This document shows, one piece after another, positions 28,050 to 38,048 of a stretch of DNA of 64,000 bases (within the stretch, counting starts at the first letter, position 1; each line of letters starts with the position of its first letter). The notes under the pieces were generated by a model, which was not told the origin of the DNA, ran no database searches, and saw only the letters and a list, made by a program, of their open reading frames with translations. Origin of the DNA: Anaerolineales bacterium (GTDB taxonomy: Bacteria > Chloroflexota > Anaerolineae > Anaerolineales > UBA11579); the NCBI GenBank assembly GCA_019454165.1, contig CP075367.1:2148805-2212804 (forward strand), read 5' to 3'. The position numbers and the translations under genes are program-made.

Positions 28050-28750
28050 GTCCCGGTCGTCAGCTGCGCTCGGCGCTCCCGCACCAGATCGAGGGCCTTA
28101 TCCAGCACCTGCTCGGCCTGCATACCGTCCGATACCAGGGTGATGGCATCTTCGGCGGCGATCAGGGGCGCAATTTCACGGCTGGTGTCGTAGGCGTCAC
28201 GCTGCTTGAGCGACTCTAGCACTTCAGCATAGCTTACGCTGTCACCGCGCGCCTTCAATTCTTCAAAGCGGCGCTGAGCGCGCTCTTCCTGCGAAGCCGT
28301 CAGGAAGATCTTGGGATCGGCCTCTGGCAGCACCACCGTGCCGATGTCGCGCCCGGCCATCACTACGCCGCCGCGCAGCCCGATGCGGCGCTGCTGCTCG
28401 GTCAGCGCCGTGCGCACCCCCGGGTACGCCGAGACCTGCGAGACGTGCGCCTCCACATCCGGCGTGCGCAGCTGCCAGGTGCAATCGACATCGTCGAGCA
28501 GCACATCGTACAGGCGGCCATCCGCTACGCTGGCAGGCCGCAGGTCAATGTGCACCTGGCGCGCCAGCGCCTCGACGCCGGCCTGGTCATCCACGCTCAC
28601 GTTGCGCTGCAACGCCGCCAGGGTGACGGCGCGGTACATAGCCCCGGTGTCGAAATACAAATAGCCCAGCGCATCCGCCAGGCTCTTGGCCAGCGTGGAT
28701 TTGCCGGAGGCTACCGGGCCGTCGATCGCAATGGTGAGTTCTTTGGACAT
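28046..28750 (-). CDS. cmk: cytidylate kinase
   Basis: CMP/dCMP kinase of nucleotide salvage and DNA precursor supply, 234 residues, normal length. P-loop GPVASGKST (11-19), YFDTGAMYRAVT, the CMP-binding DVEAHVSQVSA region, VMAGRDIGTVVLPEADPKIF and LKQRDAYDTSRE are all diagnostic. Its ATG directly abuts the stop of the upstream glycosyltransferase gene and its end overlaps the sensor kinase by 4 bp. A housekeeping nucleotide kinase embedded in a membrane glycan operon is unusual; it may supply CDP for CDP-sugar synthesis but could equally be chance linkage. Confidence 0.96.
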   Translation of the reverse strand: MSKELTIAIDGPVASGKSTLAKSLADALGYLYFDTGAMYRAVTLAALQRNVSVDDQAGVEALARQVHIDLRPASVADGRLYDVLLDDVDCTWQLRTPDVEAHVSQVSAYPGVRTALTEQQRRIGLRGGVVMAGRDIGTVVLPEADPKIFLTASQEERAQRRFEELKARGDSVSYAEVLESLKQRDAYDTSREIAPLIAAEDAITLVSDGMQAEQVLDKALDLVRERRAQLTTGT

Positions 28751-30415
28751 TTAGCGTGTATCTCCACTGGTATTGGACGACAGGTCTTGCGGAAACAAGT
28801 CGCTGGCCGCCCAGAGAATGATGTGTTGGTGCAGCTGTGGCGTCTGGCGATACAGCAGCCAGCCGATAGGGCTGGCCGGCGCATGCTGCCAACCCGGCAC
28901 ACTGTTGAGCACAAAGCTCTGGCCGCGGTAGGCGTTGGCCTCGGCTGGCTCGGCCTCCGTCGCCAAAGTGATGATGAGCGGCGCGGCTGTGCTGGCCGGC
29001 GTAGCCGGTAGCTCGCGCACCAGCCAGGCCAACGCCGCGCTGGGCACGCGTACATCTACGCTCAGGTCACCCGGCTGGCCGCTCACATACTTGGAGAGGT
29101 CGGTCAGGCTGTCTTGCAGCAGGTCCAGCTGGCCGGCGGCCGGGCCAGGCGCCCACAGCTCGGCGCCGCGGGCGGCCGCCGGGTTGGCGGCCCGCGTGGC
29201 GCCGGCCAGCGCGAACAATGCGAAGAACAAGCCCAGCGCCCAGGCCAGGCCATGCGTGGCCGCCTGGCCTGACCAGCCGAGGCCGATCAATAAACTAGCC
29301 AATGTGCCCAGCGCCACTACGCCGCCGGCGATGAGCAGATACGAGCGGGTCAGCTCCGGCAAAACCTCATTGGCCGGGATGCGCGCCAGCGAGAGCACCA
29401 GAAAAGCCAGCAACAGGATCACGAGCAGGGCTTCACCCCAGGCGGCGCGGGTCTCTTCGTGCGGAACAAACAGATAACGAGCGAGCGCCTGCGCGGCCAG
29501 CGCCCACAAAGGCGCCAGCGTCCACAGCAGATCGGCCACCTGGCGGCCCGGGTAGACCAGCACCAGCGCCAGAGCCAGCATGGCGAACAAGCTCAGCAAC
29601 TGGCCGGCGCGGTCCTTATCGCGCCAGGCACGCGCCGCCCCCCACAGGCCGAAGACCAGGGCGGGCAGGCCATAGCCCGCCAGCGCGAACAGCACGCGCA
29701 GCGCGCTGACGCCTGAAGGCCGCGCCCAGCCGGCGGCGAATTCTGCCAGCGGCGCGGCGATGTTGCCCAGGCCGGCCGGCGCCTGCAGGAACAGCGTGCC
29801 GCCCAACACCAACACCGCCGCGGCGCCGATGGCGGCCGGGCGCCACTGGGCCCCGGTCCCGCGCGCCGCATCCACAAAGAATGCCCACACCAGCAGGAAA
29901 GCCAGCACGCCAATATAGACCGTGGGCGCCGCCAGCAATGCCAGGCCGAACAATGCACCCGCCAGCCCGTAGCGCGCCGCGCGCCAGGCGCTCAGCGCCA
30001 TCAGGCTGGCCGCCACAGCCAGCATGTGACCGGAGGCCAGGCGCGAGACCGCCACCATGCCTGGGTCGAGCGCCAGGCCCAGCGCTAACACCAACGCGGC
30101 GCGGCGGCCAAGCACATCCCGCCAGACATAGGGCAGCAGCACCAGCGCCAGCCCAAACACGGCCGGCCACCAACGGGCAATGAATTCGCTGCTGGGCAAA
30201 ATGGAAAAGAGGAGCGTGGTCAGCAAGGTGTAGCCGGGCTGCGCGCCGATCTCGGCCGCGTCCCCTTGCGCCTGCCAGTAGGCCGGCAGAGCCGCGGCGG
30301 CTTCGCCTTCGTTCAACGGCAGGCCGCCCAGGTTGCCGAAGCGCAAGAGCAGCGCCAGAGCGGCGATCGCTAGATACGCTACGGTTTCGAGGGTGAAGGA
30401 GGGACGGCGCACCAT
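28751..30415 (-). CDS. GT-C membrane glycosyltransferase-like protein
   Basis: I use ATG 30415: a perfect TATAAT lies 9 nt upstream, so an earlier in-frame GTG (30442) would precede the transcript. 554 residues with about eleven or twelve hydrophobic helices to ~435, then a soluble extracytoplasmic tail of ~120 residues. The first loop RFGNLGGLPLNEGEA carries acidic residues at the position where GT39/ArnT/PMT enzymes have their catalytic DE pair. Such enzymes move a sugar from a polyprenyl phosphate carrier onto an acceptor outside the cell. Acceptor and sugar unknown. It follows the DUF2298 gene and abuts cmk. Confidence 0.72.
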   Translation of the reverse strand: MVRRPSFTLETVAYLAIAALALLLRFGNLGGLPLNEGEAAAALPAYWQAQGDAAEIGAQPGYTLLTTLLFSILPSSEFIARWWPAVFGLALVLLPYVWRDVLGRRAALVLALGLALDPGMVAVSRLASGHMLAVAASLMALSAWRAARYGLAGALFGLALLAAPTVYIGVLAFLLVWAFFVDAARGTGAQWRPAAIGAAAVLVLGGTLFLQAPAGLGNIAAPLAEFAAGWARPSGVSALRVLFALAGYGLPALVFGLWGAARAWRDKDRAGQLLSLFAMLALALVLVYPGRQVADLLWTLAPLWALAAQALARYLFVPHEETRAAWGEALLVILLLAFLVLSLARIPANEVLPELTRSYLLIAGGVVALGTLASLLIGLGWSGQAATHGLAWALGLFFALFALAGATRAANPAAARGAELWAPGPAAGQLDLLQDSLTDLSKYVSGQPGDLSVDVRVPSAALAWLVRELPATPASTAAPLIITLATEAEPAEANAYRGQSFVLNSVPGWQHAPASPIGWLLYRQTPQLHQHIILWAASDLFPQDLSSNTSGDTR

Positions 30416-30430
30416 AACCCGTTCATTATA
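30416..30430 (-). promoter_or_regulatory. TATAAT box 9 nt before start (internal promoter, near-leaderless)
   Basis: TATAAT at 30430-30425 on the minus strand with the ATG 9 nt downstream and no Shine-Dalgarno. It would give a 5' leader of about 3 nt and a second promoter inside the operon. Confidence 0.55.
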
Positions 30431-30463
30431 GTCGGCGCGCACCTAGCCCGACTCGGGTTGATT

Positions 30464-32896
30464 CTACGGAACTGCGTAAATGCTGACCGAGCCGTTCTGG
30501 AACACCAGCGGCAGCCGCGCCTGGAACTTGGCTTCGTTCACCGGATAGGCGGCACGCTCCAGGTCACCCACAATGACGTAGTCGATCGCATAGCGCTGCA
30601 AGATCTCGCTGGCCGTCGCCCAGTCTCCGGTGGAATACAAGCTCTCGAGCGCGCCAATGCGCTCGTAATCCACATTGCCGCCGCGCCATTGGCCCTGGTG
30701 CCCGGGCCAACCCATCACGCCCTGCATGCCGGTGAAGGTGGCGTAGCGCGCGTAGGCGCTGTAGCTGCCGCCCACCGCTTCGGCCAACACACCGGGCTCA
30801 GCCGCCTGCAGCCAGGCGATCGCCTCGCGCGCCTCCGGCGAAAGATGCAGGCTGCCATCCAGCGCCAACGGCTGGTTCGGCGGGCGGCTGGCAATGTCAG
30901 CGAAGGCATAGGCCGGGTACACGAAGCCGGCGCCCAGCGCCAACATCAGCAGCGCCGTGGCCGCGACCCGCGCCCCGCGGCGCAGCTCCAGCATCACGAC
31001 GGACACACCATACGCCGCCACCACGCTCCACAGCAGCCAGGCCTGGTAATAGAACTTGAAGACCGTGTTCATGCGCGTGCCGAACTGGTCACGCAAATAG
31101 ATGAACTCCGGCGCGGTCACCAACAACGCCGCGATCAGCGCCAGCAGCACCGCAAAGCTGCTGGCCGCCTCGGCGGGCGCCTGCTTGCTGCGGCCCGCTT
31201 TGCCGGCCGCGGCCAGCAGGCCGCCAAAGACGCCCAGCAGCCCGATCAGGCTCAGCCAGCCGCCCGGCCCCGCGAACCGGCGCCGCAGCGACTCAGCGAA
31301 CAGTGAGGCCACATCCGGCGCGCCCAGGTCGCTCAAGATCGCCTGGCCCAGCGGCGTGCCGCTCAGCAGGCCGGCATACAGCCAGGCCAGGGCCAGCGAG
31401 CCAAGCCACAGCGCGGCCAAGAAGGCCAGGCTGGCCAGCAGCGCCTTCGGCAAGCCGGCAAAGCCGCGTTGCTTCCACTGCCACAGCGCCCACAGCAGCA
31501 CCGGGGTCAACAGGGTAGCGAACATGATCCACAAATGCGTGCCGCGGGTTGGCGTCAGCAGGTTGGGCAAGAAGCCGCCCGCTTGCGAGGTGAAACCAAT
31601 AAAGAACGGGAGGAACAGCACAACGCCCCCCGCTCCCACGAGCAATACCAGTTTTAGAAATTCGTCCAGGCGCGCCCGCGTCCAACCTTCGTGCATTGCC
31701 CGCCGCAGCATGTACGCGCCGGCGAACAGGATCGCATAGATGGGCAGATCCCAGATGTTCAAGAAGGCTAGCGCGCCGATCACCAGTGCCGCGAATGCAA
31801 GCGATTCTTCTTTCACATGCAGGCCAAGCCACGGTTTCTTGCGCTCACTGCCGCCCAAATAGGTGTTGAACGCAACACTGGTGGCCAGCAACACGAACGG
31901 GATCGAGAACACATGCGGATGCAGATCCCCCAGCACGAACGAGAAAGCGGGGAACTCGTCAATGAGCTCCTGCTCCCCGCCGGCGAAGGTGCGGTCATTG
32001 ATGACGCGCGAGGCGCGCCACCACCACCAGCCGCCGTCAAACAGGCGCGGCGTCCAGCGCGGCTCGCTCAGCGGCGGGTTGACCAGCTCCTTAACATCCA
32101 GCCAGGCCCACACAGCCGAGCTACTCTCGCCGGCCGCGTTGGTCTCCCAAAACAAGTGGCGCGCATGCATGATCTCCAGCAGGCCTTCCACGTTGCCCAT
32201 CACCAGCATCAGCAGCGGGGCCAGCCCGGCCAGCCAGCGCGCCGTGCGCACGATCGCCGGCCTGTGCACCGCCAGCAGGTTGAACACCAGGCCATACGCC
32301 GCGGCTGCACCCATGGCGAATACGCTGACCACCCCCAAATTGAAAGCCACCGCTCCAGCCACGCCCAACAGCTTGGCTTGCATGGCGACCATCAGATAGC
32401 CAAAGTAATAATAAGAAATGGAGAAACCCGAAAGCCAGGGGTCTTGCGGCGGCATGCTGGGTGACTGCAGGATGGCGTTGATGAACGCCAGCTCCATTGG
32501 CTTTTCCGTGCCTTCCACCCGCGGGTAGCTGGCCCGCATCCACAGCATGAACAAGAAGGCGAGCGCAAACACCAGCTCGGTCGCTACGATCTGCGCCCGC
32601 TGCTCGCGCAGCCAGGCGCCCAGCGCCCCGGCGGGCTGGCTGCGCCAGGCCCACACGCTGAGCCCGGCCAGTAGCAGCAAGGCGGTCAGCAGCCCGGCGG
32701 CGTTGTTGGCCAGCAGGCCAAAACTGCTCAGCAGCCAGAACACAAAGCCCCACAGCAACAGCGCCAGCGGGCGCAGCAAGGCATAGCCGCGCTCCGGCAG
32801 CGCCGGCAGCAAACGGTAGGCGATCGGCAGCACCAGCCAGCTCAGGCCGGCCAGCAACGCGTACCAGGCCAGGGCGTTCAGCACGTCACTCATCAT
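30464..32896 (-). CDS. DUF2298 (Chlor_Arch_YYY) multi-pass membrane protein
   Basis: 810 residues with roughly 17-20 hydrophobic helices. The family hallmark is the tyrosine cluster SYYYFGY at 161-167, preceded by TEKPMELAFINAILQS and QDPWLSG; later landmarks are WWWWRASRVI, DEFPAFSFVLGDLHPH and the C-terminal DYVIVGDLER. DUF2298 proteins occur mainly in Chloroflexi and some archaea and are thought to be GT-C-type glycosyltransferases because they sit with such genes. The same block recurs in the C-terminal half of the upstream 1717-residue protein, so the two are tandem paralogues. The ATG overlaps the upstream stop (ATGA). Function is an inference. Confidence 0.85.
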   Translation of the reverse strand: MMSDVLNALAWYALLAGLSWLVLPIAYRLLPALPERGYALLRPLALLLWGFVFWLLSSFGLLANNAAGLLTALLLLAGLSVWAWRSQPAGALGAWLREQRAQIVATELVFALAFLFMLWMRASYPRVEGTEKPMELAFINAILQSPSMPPQDPWLSGFSISYYYFGYLMVAMQAKLLGVAGAVAFNLGVVSVFAMGAAAAYGLVFNLLAVHRPAIVRTARWLAGLAPLLMLVMGNVEGLLEIMHARHLFWETNAAGESSSAVWAWLDVKELVNPPLSEPRWTPRLFDGGWWWWRASRVINDRTFAGGEQELIDEFPAFSFVLGDLHPHVFSIPFVLLATSVAFNTYLGGSERKKPWLGLHVKEESLAFAALVIGALAFLNIWDLPIYAILFAGAYMLRRAMHEGWTRARLDEFLKLVLLVGAGGVVLFLPFFIGFTSQAGGFLPNLLTPTRGTHLWIMFATLLTPVLLWALWQWKQRGFAGLPKALLASLAFLAALWLGSLALAWLYAGLLSGTPLGQAILSDLGAPDVASLFAESLRRRFAGPGGWLSLIGLLGVFGGLLAAAGKAGRSKQAPAEAASSFAVLLALIAALLVTAPEFIYLRDQFGTRMNTVFKFYYQAWLLWSVVAAYGVSVVMLELRRGARVAATALLMLALGAGFVYPAYAFADIASRPPNQPLALDGSLHLSPEAREAIAWLQAAEPGVLAEAVGGSYSAYARYATFTGMQGVMGWPGHQGQWRGGNVDYERIGALESLYSTGDWATASEILQRYAIDYVIVGDLERAAYPVNEAKFQARLPLVFQNGSVSIYAVP

Positions 32897-35800
32897 TGCG
32901 CCAGCACTTCATATACAACCGTATCGCCAATGCGGAAGACCTCGCGCCACAGGCGGCCGTCTTGCGCCTCGAACTTGGCCAGCCCGGCCGCGGTATACAC
33001 CGCGTGCTCCATCTGCCCCACGACGATGTAACGCACGCCGTACTTCTCCAGCAGGGTCTGCGCTTCACTGATGCTGGTGGTGTCGTAGAACAGGTTCACA
33101 TCGGCCATGCGCCCCCACACATCATTGCCGGGCACGAATTCGCGCTGCTGGCGTTGGTGGTGGTTCCAACCCAGCACAGCCGGCAGCCCGGTGTTGATGG
33201 CGTAGCGCCCGCCCCAACGATACTCGCTGACATAGCCTTCCATGATCACCGGGGAGCCGATGATGTTGTCCTGCATCCAGCGGATGGTCTCGTAATCTTC
33301 GCGCAGCGTCAGCACCTGGTCGCGCTCGTAGTACACCGAATACTGCATGTACTCCATGCCGTCCAGGCTGCGCGGCGCATCCTCGGTCATGCGGTCGTTG
33401 ATCTTGGCAGTCACGCCCAGCAGCATAAACAGCGCACCGCAGGCAACCAGGGCCACGCCGGCCCCCTGCCAGACGCCGCGCCACGCCGCGGTCCAGCGCG
33501 CCATCGCCTGCCAGCACCACGCCGCCGCCAGGGCCGCGCTCAGCGCCAGCAGGGTCCAGGCCTGCATGTAGAACTTGAAGACCGTGTTCATGCGTGAGAC
33601 GTCGCCTTGCAGCACCATCACTTCCACGAACAGGGTCAGGAACACCGCCGTGCCGGTGAGGAACAGCACCACGCGCTTCAGCTCATCCTGGCCGGGCCGC
33701 AGGAACAGCAGACCGATCCAGACCAGCAGCGGCACCAGCAGCCAGCCGACGATGACGCCCAGCACGTGCAAGCCGAACATCACCATCAGCACGGCGACGA
33801 ACGCCATCGCCAGCAGCCACACATACGGCTCCAGCTTGCGCACCGAGGACAGCGGCGTATTCGCCAGCCACTCGCGCGTCTCCCACACCAGCCAGGCCAC
33901 AATAAAGAATAAGAAGATGCCCCAATGCGTGAAGTACGGGCCGAACTCCACATGGATGCCGTCCCAAATGCGCAGCGAGCTGTAGCCAGTGCGGTACCAC
34001 CAGCTGAACGGCAGATACGCCAGGTAGCACAGCGCCCCTAAAGCGGCCGGCCCTGCCAGCACCTTCACCACCCGCGGCCATTGCTCGGCCTTGCCCTGCG
34101 GCACATAACGCCAGATGGCGTAGCCGGCGGCGATGGCCGCCAGCAGCGCATACACCGGCAGGTCCCAGGTGTTGATCGGGCGCAGGCTGCCGATGACGAT
34201 GCCGCCGAACACGAAGACCCAGCCGAGCTGCAGCCAGCCGCCCGCGCCGCGCTGCGCCCGCGCCGCCGCCCAGGCCGAACTCAACACTGCGGAGAGCGCC
34301 CAGGCCAGCGCCAACAAGGTGACCGGCAGGGCGATCATGTGCGCGTGCAGGTCAGCATACGTAAATGTGAACAACGGGAACTCGGTGATGGGCGCCGACT
34401 CGCCCGGCGCGGGGAAGATGCGCGTGGGGTTCCAATACCATTCGCCCAAGCCATACGGCAGCGGCACGCCGGAGATCGAGAGCACAAACCCGCGCAGCAT
34501 CCACCACAGCCGCGTGAGCAAAGCCACGCCTTCCAGCGCGGCGCCCTCGCCGCCCAGGCGCACATAGCCTTCCAGGATCATTTGCAAATTGCCCAGGTTG
34601 CCCAGCAGCACCGTGCCGGCCGCGGCCGCCAGCCCCACCGCCTGCGGCCGAGGGCCGCGCAGCTTGGGCTGGCGTTCCTGCCAGGCCGTCCACACGTTCC
34701 AAGCCAGGCTGTAGGCGCCCAGCGCCAGCATGGCGAACAGGCTCGGCAGGATCAGGTTGTAGGCCACCGAGGGCACGATGCCCAATAACTTCACCAGCGA
34801 GCCCACCAGTACGAAGCCGTAATAGTAGTAATTGATATAACCGCCCGCGAACCACGGGTCATACGCCGGGAAGCTGCTGCTCTTCAGCACCGCGTTGAAA
34901 TAGGCAAAGTCCATCGGCTTTTCGCCGCCCTTGGCTGGGTGCCACAGGTCCGGGTTGCCCAGGCGGATGAGCAGCATCAGCACAAAGAATCCCAGGAACA
35001 CCAGCTCCGTGCGGATGAACATCGAACGCTGGCTCTTCCACTCCGCCTTGATGCCGGCCCACTGCGGGCGGGCGGCCAGCACACCCAACAGGCTGATCAT
35101 GACCGCGAACACGGCCAGCCAGCCGCGGCTGAAGGCCAATCCCAGCGAGCCGCCCATCCAGCCCATGTAGGCCAGCAGCAGCAAGCCGGCCAGCCGCGCC
35201 AAGGGATAGCCACCATCTCGCAAACCGGGCAGCGCCCAGCGCACCAGCGGGTAGGCCAGCACACCCAACGCGCCAAGCGCCACATACCAAACCACCAAAC
35301 TGACCCACGGCGAGACATTGACCCACGAATCTCGGCTGAACAAGTCTGACCAGGTGCCGCCGGCCTGCTGCTGCTCCAGCCGGTCGGCTGGCAGCATCAG
35401 CGTGGGCGGCACGCGGCCCGAGGCTTCCTTGGGCGTCAGGCGGATGGCCTGGTCCACCGGCGCGGCGGCCAGAATGGACGCCACCGCCGCCGGGTCGTAC
35501 GCGGCCGTCTTGCGGAAGATCAGCACCTTGGTATGGTCATACACCGTGAAGGCTTCTTCAGCCCATTGGTCATTGATCTTCCACGGGCCAAGCTGCGGCG
35601 CGTTCTCGAACACCTGCACCAGCTCAAAACCCAGCCGGCCTGCGAACATGCCCGGCTGCGCCTCGGCATAGCACCACTCGACGGTGCGCTCGGCCGGGCA
35701 GCCCAGCAGGGCGCGGTAATACTCGATCACCAGCGGGAAGCGCTCCGGAATGCGCGGCAGGCTGCCCCACTGGCGGTTGGACGAAATGAATACGTACTCA

Positions 35801-38046
35801 GACTGGTCGAGCGTGTTCTGAAAACGCTGCACCTTCTCGGCGTTCTCATCCCAATACATTTCAAAGTTCAGGCCGCCCTGGTAAATGCCGCCGAAACCGT
35901 CGTAGCCATCCATGCGCAGCGGCAGGCCATCGTCCCAACTGGTTTCGTTGGCTACCGGGCTGCCCTGCACGATCGCCTGCGTGTCCGAGAGCGCGGTCAG
36001 CTGCAAGTAATAGATGATGCCCTGGCTCATGGCGAAGGGCTGCGACAGCCGGAAACTGCCCGCCAACCCGGGCTGCGCGCCCGGCTCGATCGCGAGCTGC
36101 ATGTCCACCAGCGGCGTCTCGAACTCCGGCGTCAGACCGATCTGCAAACGCAGCGGCACCGGCGCCAGCGCGATCGGCTCCTGCGGGCGCAAGTACAGCA
36201 CCACCTGGTCGGGAATGCTGCCGGGGGTCAGTACGAATTCCAATTCCAGCGCCGCGCCCATGTTGAGGCTCAGAGGCTCGCTCAGGATGTCCTGCTCCGG
36301 CAGCTCAGCGCTCTGCGAATAGCTCAGCGCCACGCGCTCCAGCACTACGCGCCCTTCGCCAGCCGGCAACTGCAAGCTAAGCTGGTACGTCGCCAGCGGG
36401 TCGGCGAACGCGGTGCCGCCCACCAGCAGCGGCACAGCCGTGGTCTCGCCCACCGGCAAGCCTTCATAATCGACCACCTGGCCTTGATCGGCGGTCAGGA
36501 TCTCATTCATCGGCCCGGTGCGCAACGAGAGCGCCGTGACGGCCTGCACGCTCTTGATGTCGATCTGGGTGACCAAGCCTTCCACCCGCGCCGAAAAGCT
36601 GGTCAGCAGCGGGGCCACCTGGCGCACGCGGGCGTTATACGGCAGCGAGAGTTGTTGTTTCTGCGCGCCCTGCTCGCCTTCCAGATGCAGGGTCAGCGGG
36701 CCGGGGATGTTGTCATAGATCCAGCGCGTGGCTTGCACGCGGGCGTGCGGCTGGCGATAGACCTGCACGAACGCCAGCGACCAGAGCAGGCCGCCAACCA
36801 CGCCGGCCGCAGCCAGGGCGATGGCCGCCCGGCGCGGCCACGCGGCGCCACGCAGCCAGGCCGCCGGGCGCTTGCCGCGCGTCGCCGCGCTGCCCAGCCG
36901 CCACAGTTCGAACACGCCCCACGCGCCCAGGATCGCCAATACCGGATACAGCGGCAGGAAGTAGCGCATCGTGGGGTTGAAGGCGGCCGACTGCCACACA
37001 AAATACACAAAGCCCCAGCTCCACAGCACAAAATACGGTTTAAGCCACTCGCCCTTCAGAGCGCGCCAGCCGGCCCACACGAAGCCGGCCCAGGTGGTGA
37101 CCGCCAGCGGGATGCCCAGCCCCCACTGCACAATATTCTGCAAGCCGAACCACACTGGGCGCCGCGCCCACTGCATCGAGGGCGGCCAGTCGGCGTCGCC
37201 GCTCACCTGGGCCGCCAGCTGGCGCATGGTGTCGACCCAGGCCGGGTTGAGCCCAAAGCCCAGGAAGGCATACGGCTGGAAGACCCGGAACGCCAGCAGG
37301 CTGACCCCCGCCGCCAGCATCGTGTACAGCACGCCCTTGCCCAGCTGGCTTTCACGCTGCTCGGCTGGCTGGTTGCTGACCCGGATCAGCACCGCCAGCG
37401 GCAGCGTGAGGCACACCAGGCCCACGCTGGCCTTGGAAGCCATGGCGCTGCCCAGCGCCACCCCGAACCACACGAAGTCCCAAATATCGAATCGCCCCGC
37501 ATGCCGCGAGGGCGTGGCCACCCGCACCGCGAAGTACACCGTCAGCAGCGCGAAGAAATTGACAAAGTTGTCCACCGTCCAGAAATGCGATTGCTGGATC
37601 GGCATCACCGACAGCGCATAGAAGATCGCCGCCAGCAAACCCACCCGCCGGTCGAACAGCCGCGTCGCCGTCAGGTACACCAGATACAGCACGCCCAGAT
37701 CGGCCACCGCCGAGAGGGCCCGGCCCACCAGCTGCACCTGGCCGGGCATCTGCAGCCATTCCACCGCGTAGCGCACGATGATGACCGGCAGGTTGCCGTA
37801 TACAAAGAAGCTGTAGCCAACATTGTTGGGGTTTAGCGGAGATGTGGCCGTGTCGAAATATTCGCCAATGCTGCTCGCCGGCCGCATCGAGGAAACCACC
37901 TGGATCAAAAAGCGCTCATCCGGATGCAGCTGCTGGCCATCCCCCCATTCAATGCCGGTGAAGCGCAGCCAGGCCGCGCCGATCAGCACCAGCACCAGGG
38001 CGAGCTCATACAACCATTTGAATTGAGGTGTGCGTTTTTGAGGCAT
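32893..38046 (-). CDS. giant fusion: GT39-like glycosyltransferase + DUF2298 membrane protein
   Basis: 1717 residues. The N-terminal part (about 1-430) is a GT-C/GT39-like module with FTGIEWGDGQQLHPDER, where D42/E43 type acidic residues fit the PMT active site. A soluble, beta-rich extracytoplasmic stretch of ~450 residues follows. From about 930 on there is a complete DUF2298 module: GGEKPMDFAYFNAVLKS, YDPWFAGG and INYYYYG near residue 1070, EFPLFTFTYADLHAHMIAL, and a C-terminal RYIVVGQMEH. The reading frame is intact throughout. Fusion to a GT39-like domain supports a glycosyltransferase role for DUF2298. Stop and start codons overlap those of the DUF2298 neighbour. Confidence 0.85.
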   Translation of the reverse strand: MPQKRTPQFKWLYELALVLVLIGAAWLRFTGIEWGDGQQLHPDERFLIQVVSSMRPASSIGEYFDTATSPLNPNNVGYSFFVYGNLPVIIVRYAVEWLQMPGQVQLVGRALSAVADLGVLYLVYLTATRLFDRRVGLLAAIFYALSVMPIQQSHFWTVDNFVNFFALLTVYFAVRVATPSRHAGRFDIWDFVWFGVALGSAMASKASVGLVCLTLPLAVLIRVSNQPAEQRESQLGKGVLYTMLAAGVSLLAFRVFQPYAFLGFGLNPAWVDTMRQLAAQVSGDADWPPSMQWARRPVWFGLQNIVQWGLGIPLAVTTWAGFVWAGWRALKGEWLKPYFVLWSWGFVYFVWQSAAFNPTMRYFLPLYPVLAILGAWGVFELWRLGSAATRGKRPAAWLRGAAWPRRAAIALAAAGVVGGLLWSLAFVQVYRQPHARVQATRWIYDNIPGPLTLHLEGEQGAQKQQLSLPYNARVRQVAPLLTSFSARVEGLVTQIDIKSVQAVTALSLRTGPMNEILTADQGQVVDYEGLPVGETTAVPLLVGGTAFADPLATYQLSLQLPAGEGRVVLERVALSYSQSAELPEQDILSEPLSLNMGAALELEFVLTPGSIPDQVVLYLRPQEPIALAPVPLRLQIGLTPEFETPLVDMQLAIEPGAQPGLAGSFRLSQPFAMSQGIIYYLQLTALSDTQAIVQGSPVANETSWDDGLPLRMDGYDGFGGIYQGGLNFEMYWDENAEKVQRFQNTLDQSEYVFISSNRQWGSLPRIPERFPLVIEYYRALLGCPAERTVEWCYAEAQPGMFAGRLGFELVQVFENAPQLGPWKINDQWAEEAFTVYDHTKVLIFRKTAAYDPAAVASILAAAPVDQAIRLTPKEASGRVPPTLMLPADRLEQQQAGGTWSDLFSRDSWVNVSPWVSLVVWYVALGALGVLAYPLVRWALPGLRDGGYPLARLAGLLLLAYMGWMGGSLGLAFSRGWLAVFAVMISLLGVLAARPQWAGIKAEWKSQRSMFIRTELVFLGFFVLMLLIRLGNPDLWHPAKGGEKPMDFAYFNAVLKSSSFPAYDPWFAGGYINYYYYGFVLVGSLVKLLGIVPSVAYNLILPSLFAMLALGAYSLAWNVWTAWQERQPKLRGPRPQAVGLAAAAGTVLLGNLGNLQMILEGYVRLGGEGAALEGVALLTRLWWMLRGFVLSISGVPLPYGLGEWYWNPTRIFPAPGESAPITEFPLFTFTYADLHAHMIALPVTLLALAWALSAVLSSAWAAARAQRGAGGWLQLGWVFVFGGIVIGSLRPINTWDLPVYALLAAIAAGYAIWRYVPQGKAEQWPRVVKVLAGPAALGALCYLAYLPFSWWYRTGYSSLRIWDGIHVEFGPYFTHWGIFLFFIVAWLVWETREWLANTPLSSVRKLEPYVWLLAMAFVAVLMVMFGLHVLGVIVGWLLVPLLVWIGLLFLRPGQDELKRVVLFLTGTAVFLTLFVEVMVLQGDVSRMNTVFKFYMQAWTLLALSAALAAAWCWQAMARWTAAWRGVWQGAGVALVACGALFMLLGVTAKINDRMTEDAPRSLDGMEYMQYSVYYERDQVLTLREDYETIRWMQDNIIGSPVIMEGYVSEYRWGGRYAINTGLPAVLGWNHHQRQQREFVPGNDVWGRMADVNLFYDTTSISEAQTLLEKYGVRYIVVGQMEHAVYTAAGLAKFEAQDGRLWREVFRIGDTVVYEVLAQ

Positions 38047-38048
38047 GG

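Noticed and set aside
35533..37836. 767-codon frame opposite the giant fusion gene
   Set aside because: Arg/Gln/His-rich antisense translation; the opposite strand has clear membrane helices and family motifs.
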